A DNA stretch of 29,047 nt from a virus: IMG/VR virus record IMGVR_UViG_3300017742_000075, positions 1 to 29,047 of that record; one strand, given 5' to 3'. Positions 23,747-29,047 of this stretch are shown in pieces. Under the pieces are notes generated by a model. That model made no database searches, had not been told where the DNA came from, and worked only from the letters and a program-made list of their open reading frames with translations. A program made the translations under genes and the position numbers. Within the stretch, counting starts at the first letter, position 1. The number at the start of each line of letters is the position of its first letter.

Positions 23747-24100
23747 ATGCCAGCAACAAGCGAAATAATGTTATCAGCAACAACACATCCGGGCGATAGT
23801 ACGGTTGAAACAGTTGTAAGTGGAGAATTTAAAGGTGACGGATACTACGGTAGATCCGACGGTTTCCACACTGTGCAGATTAATGTTAACGGCATTTCAG
23901 GAACAATACAAATGCAAGGTACACTAGCAACAACACCAGCAACTGCTGATTGGTTCAATATTGATGGTACTTTATATGACAGTACAACTGCCGGTAAAGA
24001 CGGTGCTTTCGTGTACAATTTTACAGGAAACTTTGTGTGGTTAAGAGCAAGTATTTCCTACACAGATGGAACAATTAACAGTATATTATTAAATCATTAA
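23747..24100 (+). CDS. Small strand-rich structural protein
   Basis: The 117-residue protein is made of Thr/Gly/Asn-rich strands (ETVVSGEFKGDGYYG, HTVQINVNGISGTIQMQG, FVYNFTGNFVWLRASISY) and looks like a compact beta-sandwich of the type found in phage tail or fibre-tip proteins. It has a late-type motif upstream but no clear Shine-Dalgarno. I recall similar small proteins in pelagiphages and cyanophages. A structural role is likely; its position in the virion is not known. Confidence 0.6.
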   Translation: MPATSEIMLSATTHPGDSTVETVVSGEFKGDGYYGRSDGFHTVQINVNGISGTIQMQGTLATTPATADWFNIDGTLYDSTTAGKDGAFVYNFTGNFVWLRASISYTDGTINSILLNH

Positions 24101-24103
24101 ACT

Positions 24104-24691
24104 ATGCATCACTATATAAACATAATTAAAGACACGCCTTTTACAGAAGACGAAATTAACACAGCAGTCAATTTAAGCACAATTGGTTTGTTGGAAGATG
24201 AAACAAAATATCTTACATATGAAAACACTGACGGACAACACGTATTGACTGTTGAGTTACACAGACAATTAGATGTTGAAGAATCAGATGACTTTGTTGA
24301 AGACTTAGAATTAGTTTACAATAAACAAGGATTGAAAGACTACGTTGTTGAAGTAAGTGATAATGACCCAATGGAAGAAACTTACAATGGTGATGATTTC
24401 TTTGAAGCATACGGTGATATGTGGTTCAGCGAAGATGAAACATTAGATGAAGCAGAATACAGAGGTAGAAAAGTTTCACTTGGTAAGCCTATGCAAGGAG
24501 ATGTTAAAAAGTTTAAAGTATATGTTCGTGATCCAAAAACAAAAAATATTAAAAAAGTAAACTTTGGTGATCCGAATATGAGAATTAAAAAATCTAATCC
24601 AGCAAGACGTAGATCATTTAGAGCAAGACACAACTGTGCTAATCCAGGACCTAGAACAAAAGCAAGATATTGGAGTTGCAGAAAATGGTAA
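24104..24691 (+). CDS. Two-part protein: acidic N-terminal half, basic Cys-containing C-terminal module
   Basis: The 195-residue protein has a strongly acidic N-terminal part (to about 118, e.g. DVEESDDFVEDLEL) and a basic C-terminal module (about 120-195). The latter contains RKVSLGKPMQGDVKKFKVYV, a KVNFGDPNMRIKK segment and the end motif RARHNCANPGPRTKARYWSC. I recall this C-terminal module from other T4-like marine phage proteins. The Cys/His pattern could bind a metal, and the basic charge fits nucleic acid or an acidic partner. Late context suggests a virion protein; function unknown. Confidence 0.65.
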   Translation: MHHYINIIKDTPFTEDEINTAVNLSTIGLLEDETKYLTYENTDGQHVLTVELHRQLDVEESDDFVEDLELVYNKQGLKDYVVEVSDNDPMEETYNGDDFFEAYGDMWFSEDETLDEAEYRGRKVSLGKPMQGDVKKFKVYVRDPKTKNIKKVNFGDPNMRIKKSNPARRRSFRARHNCANPGPRTKARYWSCRKW

Positions 24692-24990
24692 GACTAAACG
24701 AATTCAATCAGATAGAACAAGAACCTACTTTAGATTATGATCTATTAGATGATATGTACTTTTACATGATTAACGATGATGAGTTTTATAGAAAAAATTA
24801 TTATCCCACAATGAACAAGTGCAAACAAACAGGCGATAACGAAGCAGTTATGCCTTTAATAGATTCATGCATCAAAGAATATTGTACAAAGTACAAGATT
24901 CCAAAACAGATAGCAGATCAAATAACTACACAAGACAAAACTTTGCTTATGCAAAGAATGATGGATGCTGAAAAAGAAGATGAGAAGTAA
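24685..24990 (+). CDS. Conserved acidic late protein
   Basis: The 101-residue protein starts at the ATG at 24685, which has GGAG 9 nt upstream and overlaps the previous stop by 7 nt; a TTG at 24670 is less likely. The N-terminus MVRLNEFNQIEQE and the rest (DYDLLDDMYFYMINDDEFY, MPLIDSCIKEYCTKY) are acidic and helical. I recall related proteins in marine T4-like phages but know no function. Confidence 0.6.
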   Translation: MVRLNEFNQIEQEPTLDYDLLDDMYFYMINDDEFYRKNYYPTMNKCKQTGDNEAVMPLIDSCIKEYCTKYKIPKQIADQITTQDKTLLMQRMMDAEKEDEK

Positions 24991-24992
24991 TC

Positions 24993-25568
24993 ATGCTGAT
25001 CACGGAGATACTAGAAGCACCAAATAAGACTGCTGTATTCGCCTTTGGAAGAATGAATCCTCCAACAGCAGGACACAAAAAAATAGGTGAAGTTATCAAA
25101 GCACAACCTGGTGACCCTTTTATTTTTGTAACACACACTCAAAACGCAAAAACAGATCCATTAACATTTTCACAAAAATTAACCTTTGCTCAAAAAATGT
25201 TTCCAATGATAAAAGTTGGTGACAAAGCAGTAAGAACATGGGTACAAGCCATGCAGAAATTAGAACAAATGGGTTACACGAATATCATATATGTGGCAGG
25301 TTCTGATAGAGTAAATCAATTCAATGAATTATTAAACAAGTACAATGGTAAAGAATATAACTTTAATTCAGTAAAAGTAGTGAGTGCAGGCGAACGTGAT
25401 CCTGATGCACAAGGTCTTGAAGGCATGAGTGCTTCAAAAATGCGTGATTTAGCCGCTCGTGGAGACAAAAGCACTTTTATAAATGCTGTACCTATAGACC
25501 CTAAAACAGCAGAAGAAATGTATAATCAAGTGAGAACAGGACTTAAATTAAATCCTGTGACAGTATAA
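24993..25568 (+). CDS. Nicotinamide-nucleotide adenylyltransferase-like nucleotidyltransferase
   Basis: The 191-residue protein belongs to the nucleotidyltransferase alpha/beta-phosphodiesterase superfamily. AFGRMNPPTAGHKKI (17-31) has the (T/H)xGH active-site motif as TAGH (25-28). SASKMR (146-151) is the ISSTxxR-type motif that binds the ATP phosphates. It resembles NadM/NadR-like enzymes making NAD from NMN, or a CTP-using relative; the substrate cannot be read from sequence. The N-terminus MLITEILEA before the core resembles the short leader of T4 Alt, raising the idea of packaging in the capsid. It begins 3 nt after the preceding stop. Confidence 0.75.
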   Translation: MLITEILEAPNKTAVFAFGRMNPPTAGHKKIGEVIKAQPGDPFIFVTHTQNAKTDPLTFSQKLTFAQKMFPMIKVGDKAVRTWVQAMQKLEQMGYTNIIYVAGSDRVNQFNELLNKYNGKEYNFNSVKVVSAGERDPDAQGLEGMSASKMRDLAARGDKSTFINAVPIDPKTAEEMYNQVRTGLKLNPVTV

Positions 25569-25570
25569 AT

Positions 25571-25780
25571 ATGAACATAAGCGATTTAAAACGTTTAGCC
25601 GGCATTGGCACAGAGAGTAATGAACCTTCTATGGGAGAGAACATTAGTCAAACTGCTACTGCTTTGAGAAAAAAGGAAAGAAAACTAGGCTTAAAACCAG
25701 GTGATCCAGATTGGTTTAAATTATGGTTCTCAAAACCATACATGACTGGACCTGTACAGTTTAGGAGTAGAAAGAAATGA
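25571..25780 (+). CDS. Small conserved late protein
   Basis: This 69-residue protein starts MNISDLKRLAGIG and contains ISQTATALRKKERKLGLKPG, with WFKLWFSKPYMTGPVQF near the end, before a basic tail RSRKK. I recall this C-terminal pattern from T4-like marine phages. It overlaps the next gene by 4 nt (ATGA). A virion role is inferred from its neighbours only. Confidence 0.6.
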   Translation: MNISDLKRLAGIGTESNEPSMGENISQTATALRKKERKLGLKPGDPDWFKLWFSKPYMTGPVQFRSRKK

Positions 25781-27432
25781 AATTAAGAGATTTATTTGTA
25801 GTAGAATTTAAAATAGCAAATCAACCTGATCCAAAAGACAGAGATGATTACAAAGCCAAAATGGCTTCATTACAAGACATTCAAAAAGATCCTAGAATGA
25901 ATGATGCTAGAACGCAGGCTGTGATAGCCAAAAGAAAAGAAGAATTACGTAGATGGGCTGAGAAAAATTTAAGAACAGAAGACAATGTTCAAGAAAGAAT
26001 GCCAGCATCAGTTATCAAAAGCAAACAAAGATATGCTGATATGACTGACCAAGAACTTGCAGATAGATTTAAAGATTCAGATGAAAAAACTTTAAGACAG
26101 ATGGCTTGGAGACACGGCTACGGCAATATGAGTTCACACTATTTTGATAGAGTTCAAAAAGGCAAATCTCAAACAGAAGATGGTGTACAGCCTACAGATA
26201 TGAAAAGAGTAGGAGCAATGGGTAAAACTTTATATGTTCACAAAGATGGTAAAACAATTATGATTCCAGCAGAACGTGAAAAAGATTTTATTCAAAAAGG
26301 ATTTAAAAGATCAGCATTAAGAACAGAAGAAACTAACGAAGGCGAAATGCGTTTAGACAAATCAGCATTTGTTCAAATGTTAGCAGACAAAATTAAAGAA
26401 CCTCAAAAAGGACATGGCAGACCAGAATATGATAATAGACTGTTGGCAAAGATGTACAAATTAATTACAGGTAAAGATGTAGATTTCGAAGGCAACAAGT
26501 TTACAATCACAATGAATAAACAAACATCTGAAGGAACTTATCTGGATGAAGGTTGGTTAGACACTTTAAAAGCGGCAGGCAGAAAAATTGTACCAGATCA
26601 AGTCAGAGCATTGTATGATCCAGCAACAGCGGCAAAAGTTCAAGCAGATGATCAAGCAAAAGTTCAAATGGATACTTTATTCAAAGACATTAACACCGTG
26701 GCAGGTTTAAATCAAACAGATGTGTCTCAGGGATATCCTGCAGATTTAGTAGTAGCATATTTGAGAAAATATGTTGCTCCGAGACATCCTGATGCTTTTA
26801 AAAGAATGGATGCTCAAGGTGATTTAAAGAAAATGTTTGCACCAGGATCAAAAGTCTCAGCAGGTACATTAAAAGGAAATTTAAATAAAATTGCTATTGA
26901 ACTTGGTAAAGTAAATTTAAGTCCTGACCAAGAACCTGCACAACAAACTGGACAACAAACTGGACAACAACCTCAACCACAGTTGACTTCTATAGACAAT
27001 GACGATTCAGTTAAAGAAGGTGCATCAATGATTCCTTATTTTAAAACTGAAAAAGATTTTGATGGAGAGAAAACTACTGTGTATGAATTTCCAATGGCTT
27101 GGGCAAAAGATAAAGAGTTGGATACTCCTTACTTGAGTAATGCCAGCATGAGAGAATTTCTAACTGGATTAGGTTACAGCGGAGATTTTGAAAATATGAG
27201 TGCTGTACCTGTAGATGAATTTATTGGTGTTTCAACACAATGGTTGAAAAAGAATATTGGTAAACAATCTCCAGAAGAACCTACAACAATAGATAAAAAT
27301 CCTGATGGTCCTACAATGATATCAGGTGGCAAACCTGAAGGATATATGAACCAACAGGTTAAACTGCACAACGAACTTGCCAGAAAAATCAAATCAAAAT
27401 ACCCAGAAGTTACACATTTAGGTTTCAATTAA
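25777..27432 (+). CDS. Large multi-block late protein with leader-like N-terminus, probable internal or head-associated virion protein
   Basis: The 551-residue protein begins MKLRDLFVVEF, resembling other N-termini in this region and the capsid-targeting leaders of T4. It reads as several blocks. The first (to about 189) contains RMPASVIKSKQRYADMTDQE and an AWRHGYG motif known to me from marine T4-like phages. The second runs to a YLDEGW at 255-260, the third to SVKEGAS at 411-417 with a QQTGQQTGQQPQPQ linker before it, and the last runs to the end. The L-D-E-G at 256-259 fits the T4 gp21 prohead-protease cleavage consensus (L/I)-x-E before G/A/S. AGGAG lies 9 nt upstream of the start. Its homologues have no function that I know. 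Confidence 0.65.
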   Translation: MKLRDLFVVEFKIANQPDPKDRDDYKAKMASLQDIQKDPRMNDARTQAVIAKRKEELRRWAEKNLRTEDNVQERMPASVIKSKQRYADMTDQELADRFKDSDEKTLRQMAWRHGYGNMSSHYFDRVQKGKSQTEDGVQPTDMKRVGAMGKTLYVHKDGKTIMIPAEREKDFIQKGFKRSALRTEETNEGEMRLDKSAFVQMLADKIKEPQKGHGRPEYDNRLLAKMYKLITGKDVDFEGNKFTITMNKQTSEGTYLDEGWLDTLKAAGRKIVPDQVRALYDPATAAKVQADDQAKVQMDTLFKDINTVAGLNQTDVSQGYPADLVVAYLRKYVAPRHPDAFKRMDAQGDLKKMFAPGSKVSAGTLKGNLNKIAIELGKVNLSPDQEPAQQTGQQTGQQPQPQLTSIDNDDSVKEGASMIPYFKTEKDFDGEKTTVYEFPMAWAKDKELDTPYLSNASMREFLTGLGYSGDFENMSAVPVDEFIGVSTQWLKKNIGKQSPEEPTTIDKNPDGPTMISGGKPEGYMNQQVKLHNELARKIKSKYPEVTHLGFN

Positions 27433-28157
27433 TGCGTATTTTGGACTTAGAATCCAATATTGACAAATACAACAAAAAGTTGTATAATGAAGATATGGAA
27501 ACTAAACCAATTGTATATTTAGACATGGACGGAGTTATGGCTGACTTCTTCGGTGGTATTGAAAAACTTTATGGTGTTAAACACTGGAAAGAACTTACAT
27601 CAGATAGAACTAAAGATTTAAAAGCAGAAGTAATTGAAAAAATTACTGGCACAAACTTTTTTGAAACTTTGCCAAAATTTACAAGTGCAGATCAATTAAT
27701 TGACTTGGTTAAAAAATTTACAGGTGGAACGTTCAGTATTTGTTCTTCACCATTAAGAGGCGACAATGCCAATTCAGCCAAATGGAAAAAAGTATGGATC
27801 AGCAAAAACATTGAACAGCCTGCAGAAACAATTATCACTGGTAGAAAAGAATCTTATGCTATCAACAAACAAACTAAACAGCCTAATATTTTAATAGATG
27901 ATAGACCAATCAATATACAAAAATGGAACAGTGCAGGTGGCTTTGGAATATTGTATCAAGCAAATAGGGATTCATTAAGCAAAATTAAATCAGAATTAGA
28001 AACATACACAAAGCAACATCAATCAAAACAAGAAGGTGTTGGAATTATTACAAAACAAAATACAACCGCAGATGTAAAGCCAGGCGAAACACAACGTCAA
28101 GCGGCAAAGTTTGGATTTAAAATAGACAAAAAAGGTAACCCACCTAGACTAAGATGA
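27432..28157 (+). CDS. HAD-family 5'(3')-deoxyribonucleotidase-like phosphatase with two possible starts
   Basis: The frame runs from ATG 27432 (241 residues), with an internal ATG at 27495 (220 residues). From the internal start the protein begins METKPIVYLDMDGV. Motif I is DMDG (Asp10, Asp12), motif II is SICSSP (81-86) and motif IV is LIDDRP (Asp135, Asp136), as in 5'-nucleotidases of the NT5C type. The C-terminal tail (residues 181-220, with a KQNTTADVKPGETQRQAAKF segment) is a separate module I recall from other marine phage proteins. A consensus promoter lies 6 nt before the internal ATG, while the upstream ATG overlaps the preceding stop (TAATG) and adds 21 residues starting MRILDLES. 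Both starts may be used. Confidence 0.8.
   Translation: MRILDLESNIDKYNKKLYNEDMETKPIVYLDMDGVMADFFGGIEKLYGVKHWKELTSDRTKDLKAEVIEKITGTNFFETLPKFTSADQLIDLVKKFTGGTFSICSSPLRGDNANSAKWKKVWISKNIEQPAETIITGRKESYAINKQTKQPNILIDDRPINIQKWNSAGGFGILYQANRDSLSKIKSELETYTKQHQSKQEGVGIITKQNTTADVKPGETQRQAAKFGFKIDKKGNPPRLR
27460..27488 (+). promoter_or_regulatory. Consensus sigma70 promoter inside the nucleotidase leader, predicting a leaderless mRNA
   Basis: TTGACA (27460-27465), a 17-nt spacer and TATAAT (27483-27488) match the consensus exactly and end 6 nt before the internal ATG at 27495. They lie inside codons 10-19 of the longer reading frame. Confidence 0.75.
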
Positions 28158-28468
28158 AAATAAGAGACGTCATTGCTGATTGGATTATCATGCCTCAAAC
28201 TATCAAGCCACAAGGCTTAATACATAAAAAAGGCACAGGTCCTAATAATAGATTTGGTTTCAAAAATGTGGGCAATAATAAAGCCAACGAAAACTTTGCA
28301 GACGGCAAGAAAAAAGGTAAAAGCAGACCAGGTAGAGTGAAAAAAGCAGGGGCCAGTTGCAATGGTAGTGTATCATCATTGCGTACAAAAGCCAAAAAAT
28401 ACGGTGGAGAAAAGGGTAAAATGTATCATTGGTGTGCTAATATGAAGTCTGGCAGAAGCAAATCTTAA
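28154..28468 (+). CDS. Small basic late protein with leader-like N-terminus
   Basis: The 104-residue protein starts MKIRDVIADW, overlapping the previous stop (ATGA). It is very basic in its second half (DGKKKGKSRPGRVKKAGASC) and contains SVSSLRTKAKKYGGEKGKMY followed by a HWCANMKSGRSKS end. I recall this C-terminal module from marine T4-like phage proteins. The charge fits DNA or acidic-scaffold contact. Together with its N-terminus this makes it a candidate internal virion protein, which is an inference. Confidence 0.6.
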   Translation: MKIRDVIADWIIMPQTIKPQGLIHKKGTGPNNRFGFKNVGNNKANENFADGKKKGKSRPGRVKKAGASCNGSVSSLRTKAKKYGGEKGKMYHWCANMKSGRSKS

Positions 28469-28474
28469 TAAATA
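28467..28474 (+). promoter_or_regulatory. Late-type motif AATAAATA
   Basis: AATAAATAC overlaps the preceding stop and ends 24 nt before the ATG at 28499, with AGAGG at 28486-28490 as Shine-Dalgarno. It differs from GATAAATA at the first position. Confidence 0.6.
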
Positions 28475-28498
28475 CATTATAACAAAGAGGAATAAACA

Positions 28499-28741
28499 AT
28501 GGCTGAATTTTTAGATAGATTAGTAAATGCTCGTGATTCAAGAACAGGTTGGGTCAAAGAAACAGCATCATCATTATTATCATTAAAAACTAGATTTGAA
28601 TCTGGTGACATCACAGAATCAAAATACGTAGAAGGTTTAGAAGCATTAACATCGGGCTCCGGTGAAGTTGGATCTGGTGGTAGTTATGAAGAAAGAGCAA
28701 TTATAGACAACGGTATTATAATGCTAAAAAAATTATTGTAA
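28499..28741 (+). CDS. Small conserved late protein
   Basis: The 80-residue protein is helical at both ends (EFLDRLVNARDSRTGWVKET and ERAIIDNGIIMLKKLL) with a Gly/Ser-rich stretch (SGSGEVGSGGS) in the middle. It has a late-type motif and a Shine-Dalgarno. There is no motif I recognise. It heads a tight run of very small genes. Confidence 0.6.
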   Translation: MAEFLDRLVNARDSRTGWVKETASSLLSLKTRFESGDITESKYVEGLEALTSGSGEVGSGGSYEERAIIDNGIIMLKKLL

Positions 28742-28742
28742 T

Positions 28743-28835
28743 ATGTGGAAGAAAGCAAAAAAGAAGTTGAAAACGTGGTACACTTGTTCTAAAGTAAGTT
28801 TACTTGTAGACAAAATTAAGAAAAAATTCAAGTAG
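28743..28835 (+). CDS. Lysine-rich 30-residue microprotein
   Basis: This ORF starts 1 nt after the previous stop and ends 1 nt before the next ATG, so it fills the gap exactly. It encodes 30 residues, 12 of them lysine, with one Cys and two Trp, in an amphipathic pattern (KKAKKKLKTWYTC ... DKIKKKFK). It could bind DNA or a membrane. The perfect packing supports a real gene; its small size leaves doubt. Confidence 0.45.
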   Translation: MWKKAKKKLKTWYTCSKVSLLVDKIKKKFK

Positions 28836-28836
28836 T

Positions 28837-29019
28837 ATGCGTTATAAGGATTTCAAAATGGTAGAAGCCCGTGTGGACTATCATTATGGATTGGATCCTG
28901 AAATGCTGGTATACACGCACAAATTGGGCGACATATACGGTAAAAAGAACCTCAAAGTACCACACGCAAAATACACCACATCTAAACGTGTTAAAAATTT
29001 ACATAAAGGCGGTAAATAA
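28837..29019 (+). CDS. Small basic late protein with a T4-internal-protein-like N-terminus
   Basis: The 60-residue protein begins MRYKDFKMVEARVDYHYG, close in pattern to the T4 IPIII leader MKTYQEFIAEARVG as I remember it. A basic region rich in Lys and Tyr (HKLGDIYGKKNLKVPHAKYT) follows. It starts 1 nt after the preceding microprotein's stop. An internal head protein is a reasonable guess, unproven. Confidence 0.6.
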   Translation: MRYKDFKMVEARVDYHYGLDPEMLVYTHKLGDIYGKKNLKVPHAKYTTSKRVKNLHKGGK

Positions 29020-29023
29020 CATT

Positions 29024-29047
29024 ATGCGTATCAGAGACATTATATCA
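29024..29047 (+). CDS. Start of another leader-bearing late gene (3' end outside window)
   Basis: Only eight codons are visible, MRIRDIIS, starting 4 nt after the preceding stop. The similarity to MKIRDVI and MKLRDLF in this region argues for a real start. Nothing more can be said. Confidence 0.5.

Noticed and set aside
25564-25571. TATAAATA, a perfect T4 late box, before the 69-residue gene
   Set aside because: It includes the stop codon of the preceding gene and the A of the next ATG, so it cannot serve that gene; a promoter for 25777 is possible but unsupported.
1-29047. tRNA genes, CRISPR arrays, insertion sequences, integrase or attachment sites
   Set aside because: I saw no cloverleaf-like sequence, spaced direct repeats outside the fibre repeats, transposase or integrase motifs. 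By eye this cannot exclude a degenerate tRNA.
1-29047. Strong rho-independent terminators
   Set aside because: No GC-rich hairpin followed by a T run was found at gene ends; the one clear inverted repeat (15203-15220) is short and AT-rich.

Overview
The window is a continuous, AT-rich, densely packed piece of a T4-like marine myovirus genome. It is not a bacterial chromosome. The evidence is the long repetitive tail-fibre genes, a gp44-type clamp loader, a gp31/GroES-type co-chaperonin, PhoH, ThyX and a recurring GATAAATA motif of the T4 late-promoter type upstream of structural genes. Nearly all genes lie on the + strand; phoH is the only clear exception. Start and stop codons often overlap (ATGA, TAATG). 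The low GC, the gene set and an alphaproteobacterial-looking seven-iron ferredoxin suggest a pelagiphage-like virus of SAR11 or a related marine alphaproteobacterium, but the host is inferred.

Layout. 1-10279: fibre and appendage block. It holds a 5'-truncated fibre with YadA-like 16-residue repeats, a 964-residue repeat fibre, a subtilisin-like protease with an intact triad, a small fibre-like protein, a 1033-residue protein with Ig-like (He_PIG) motifs, and two more small proteins. 10318-15122: a mixed block with a truncated DnaE-like protein, a conserved phage protein, the GroES-like protein, gp44, three small membrane proteins, a 7Fe ferredoxin, ThyX, a parvulin and (minus strand) PhoH. 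15248-20048: two conserved phage proteins, then a probable lysis region with an M15 peptidase, a 2OG-Fe(II) oxygenase, a zinc-ribbon-like microprotein, an inner/outer spanin pair, a membrane coiled-coil protein, a DUF1353 protein and a holin-like protein. 20147-23712: a dnaJ-def-clpA proteostasis operon. 23747-29047: late, probably virion-associated proteins. These include a nicotinamide-nucleotide adenylyltransferase-like protein, a HAD nucleotidase, a large multi-block protein, and several small basic proteins with similar N-termini.

Two promoter systems are visible. Late-type GATAAATA motifs precede structural and lysis genes. Sigma70-like promoters precede the DnaE-like gene, the 55-residue ORF leading into gp44, dnaJ, and an internal start of the HAD nucleotidase. 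In all four sigma70-like cases the -10 box ends exactly 6 nt before the ATG, which predicts leaderless mRNAs. In the nucleotidase the promoter sits inside an N-terminal extension that resembles the leaders of neighbouring proteins. This suggests an early short form and a late, possibly capsid-targeted long form, and is the most interesting lead in the window.
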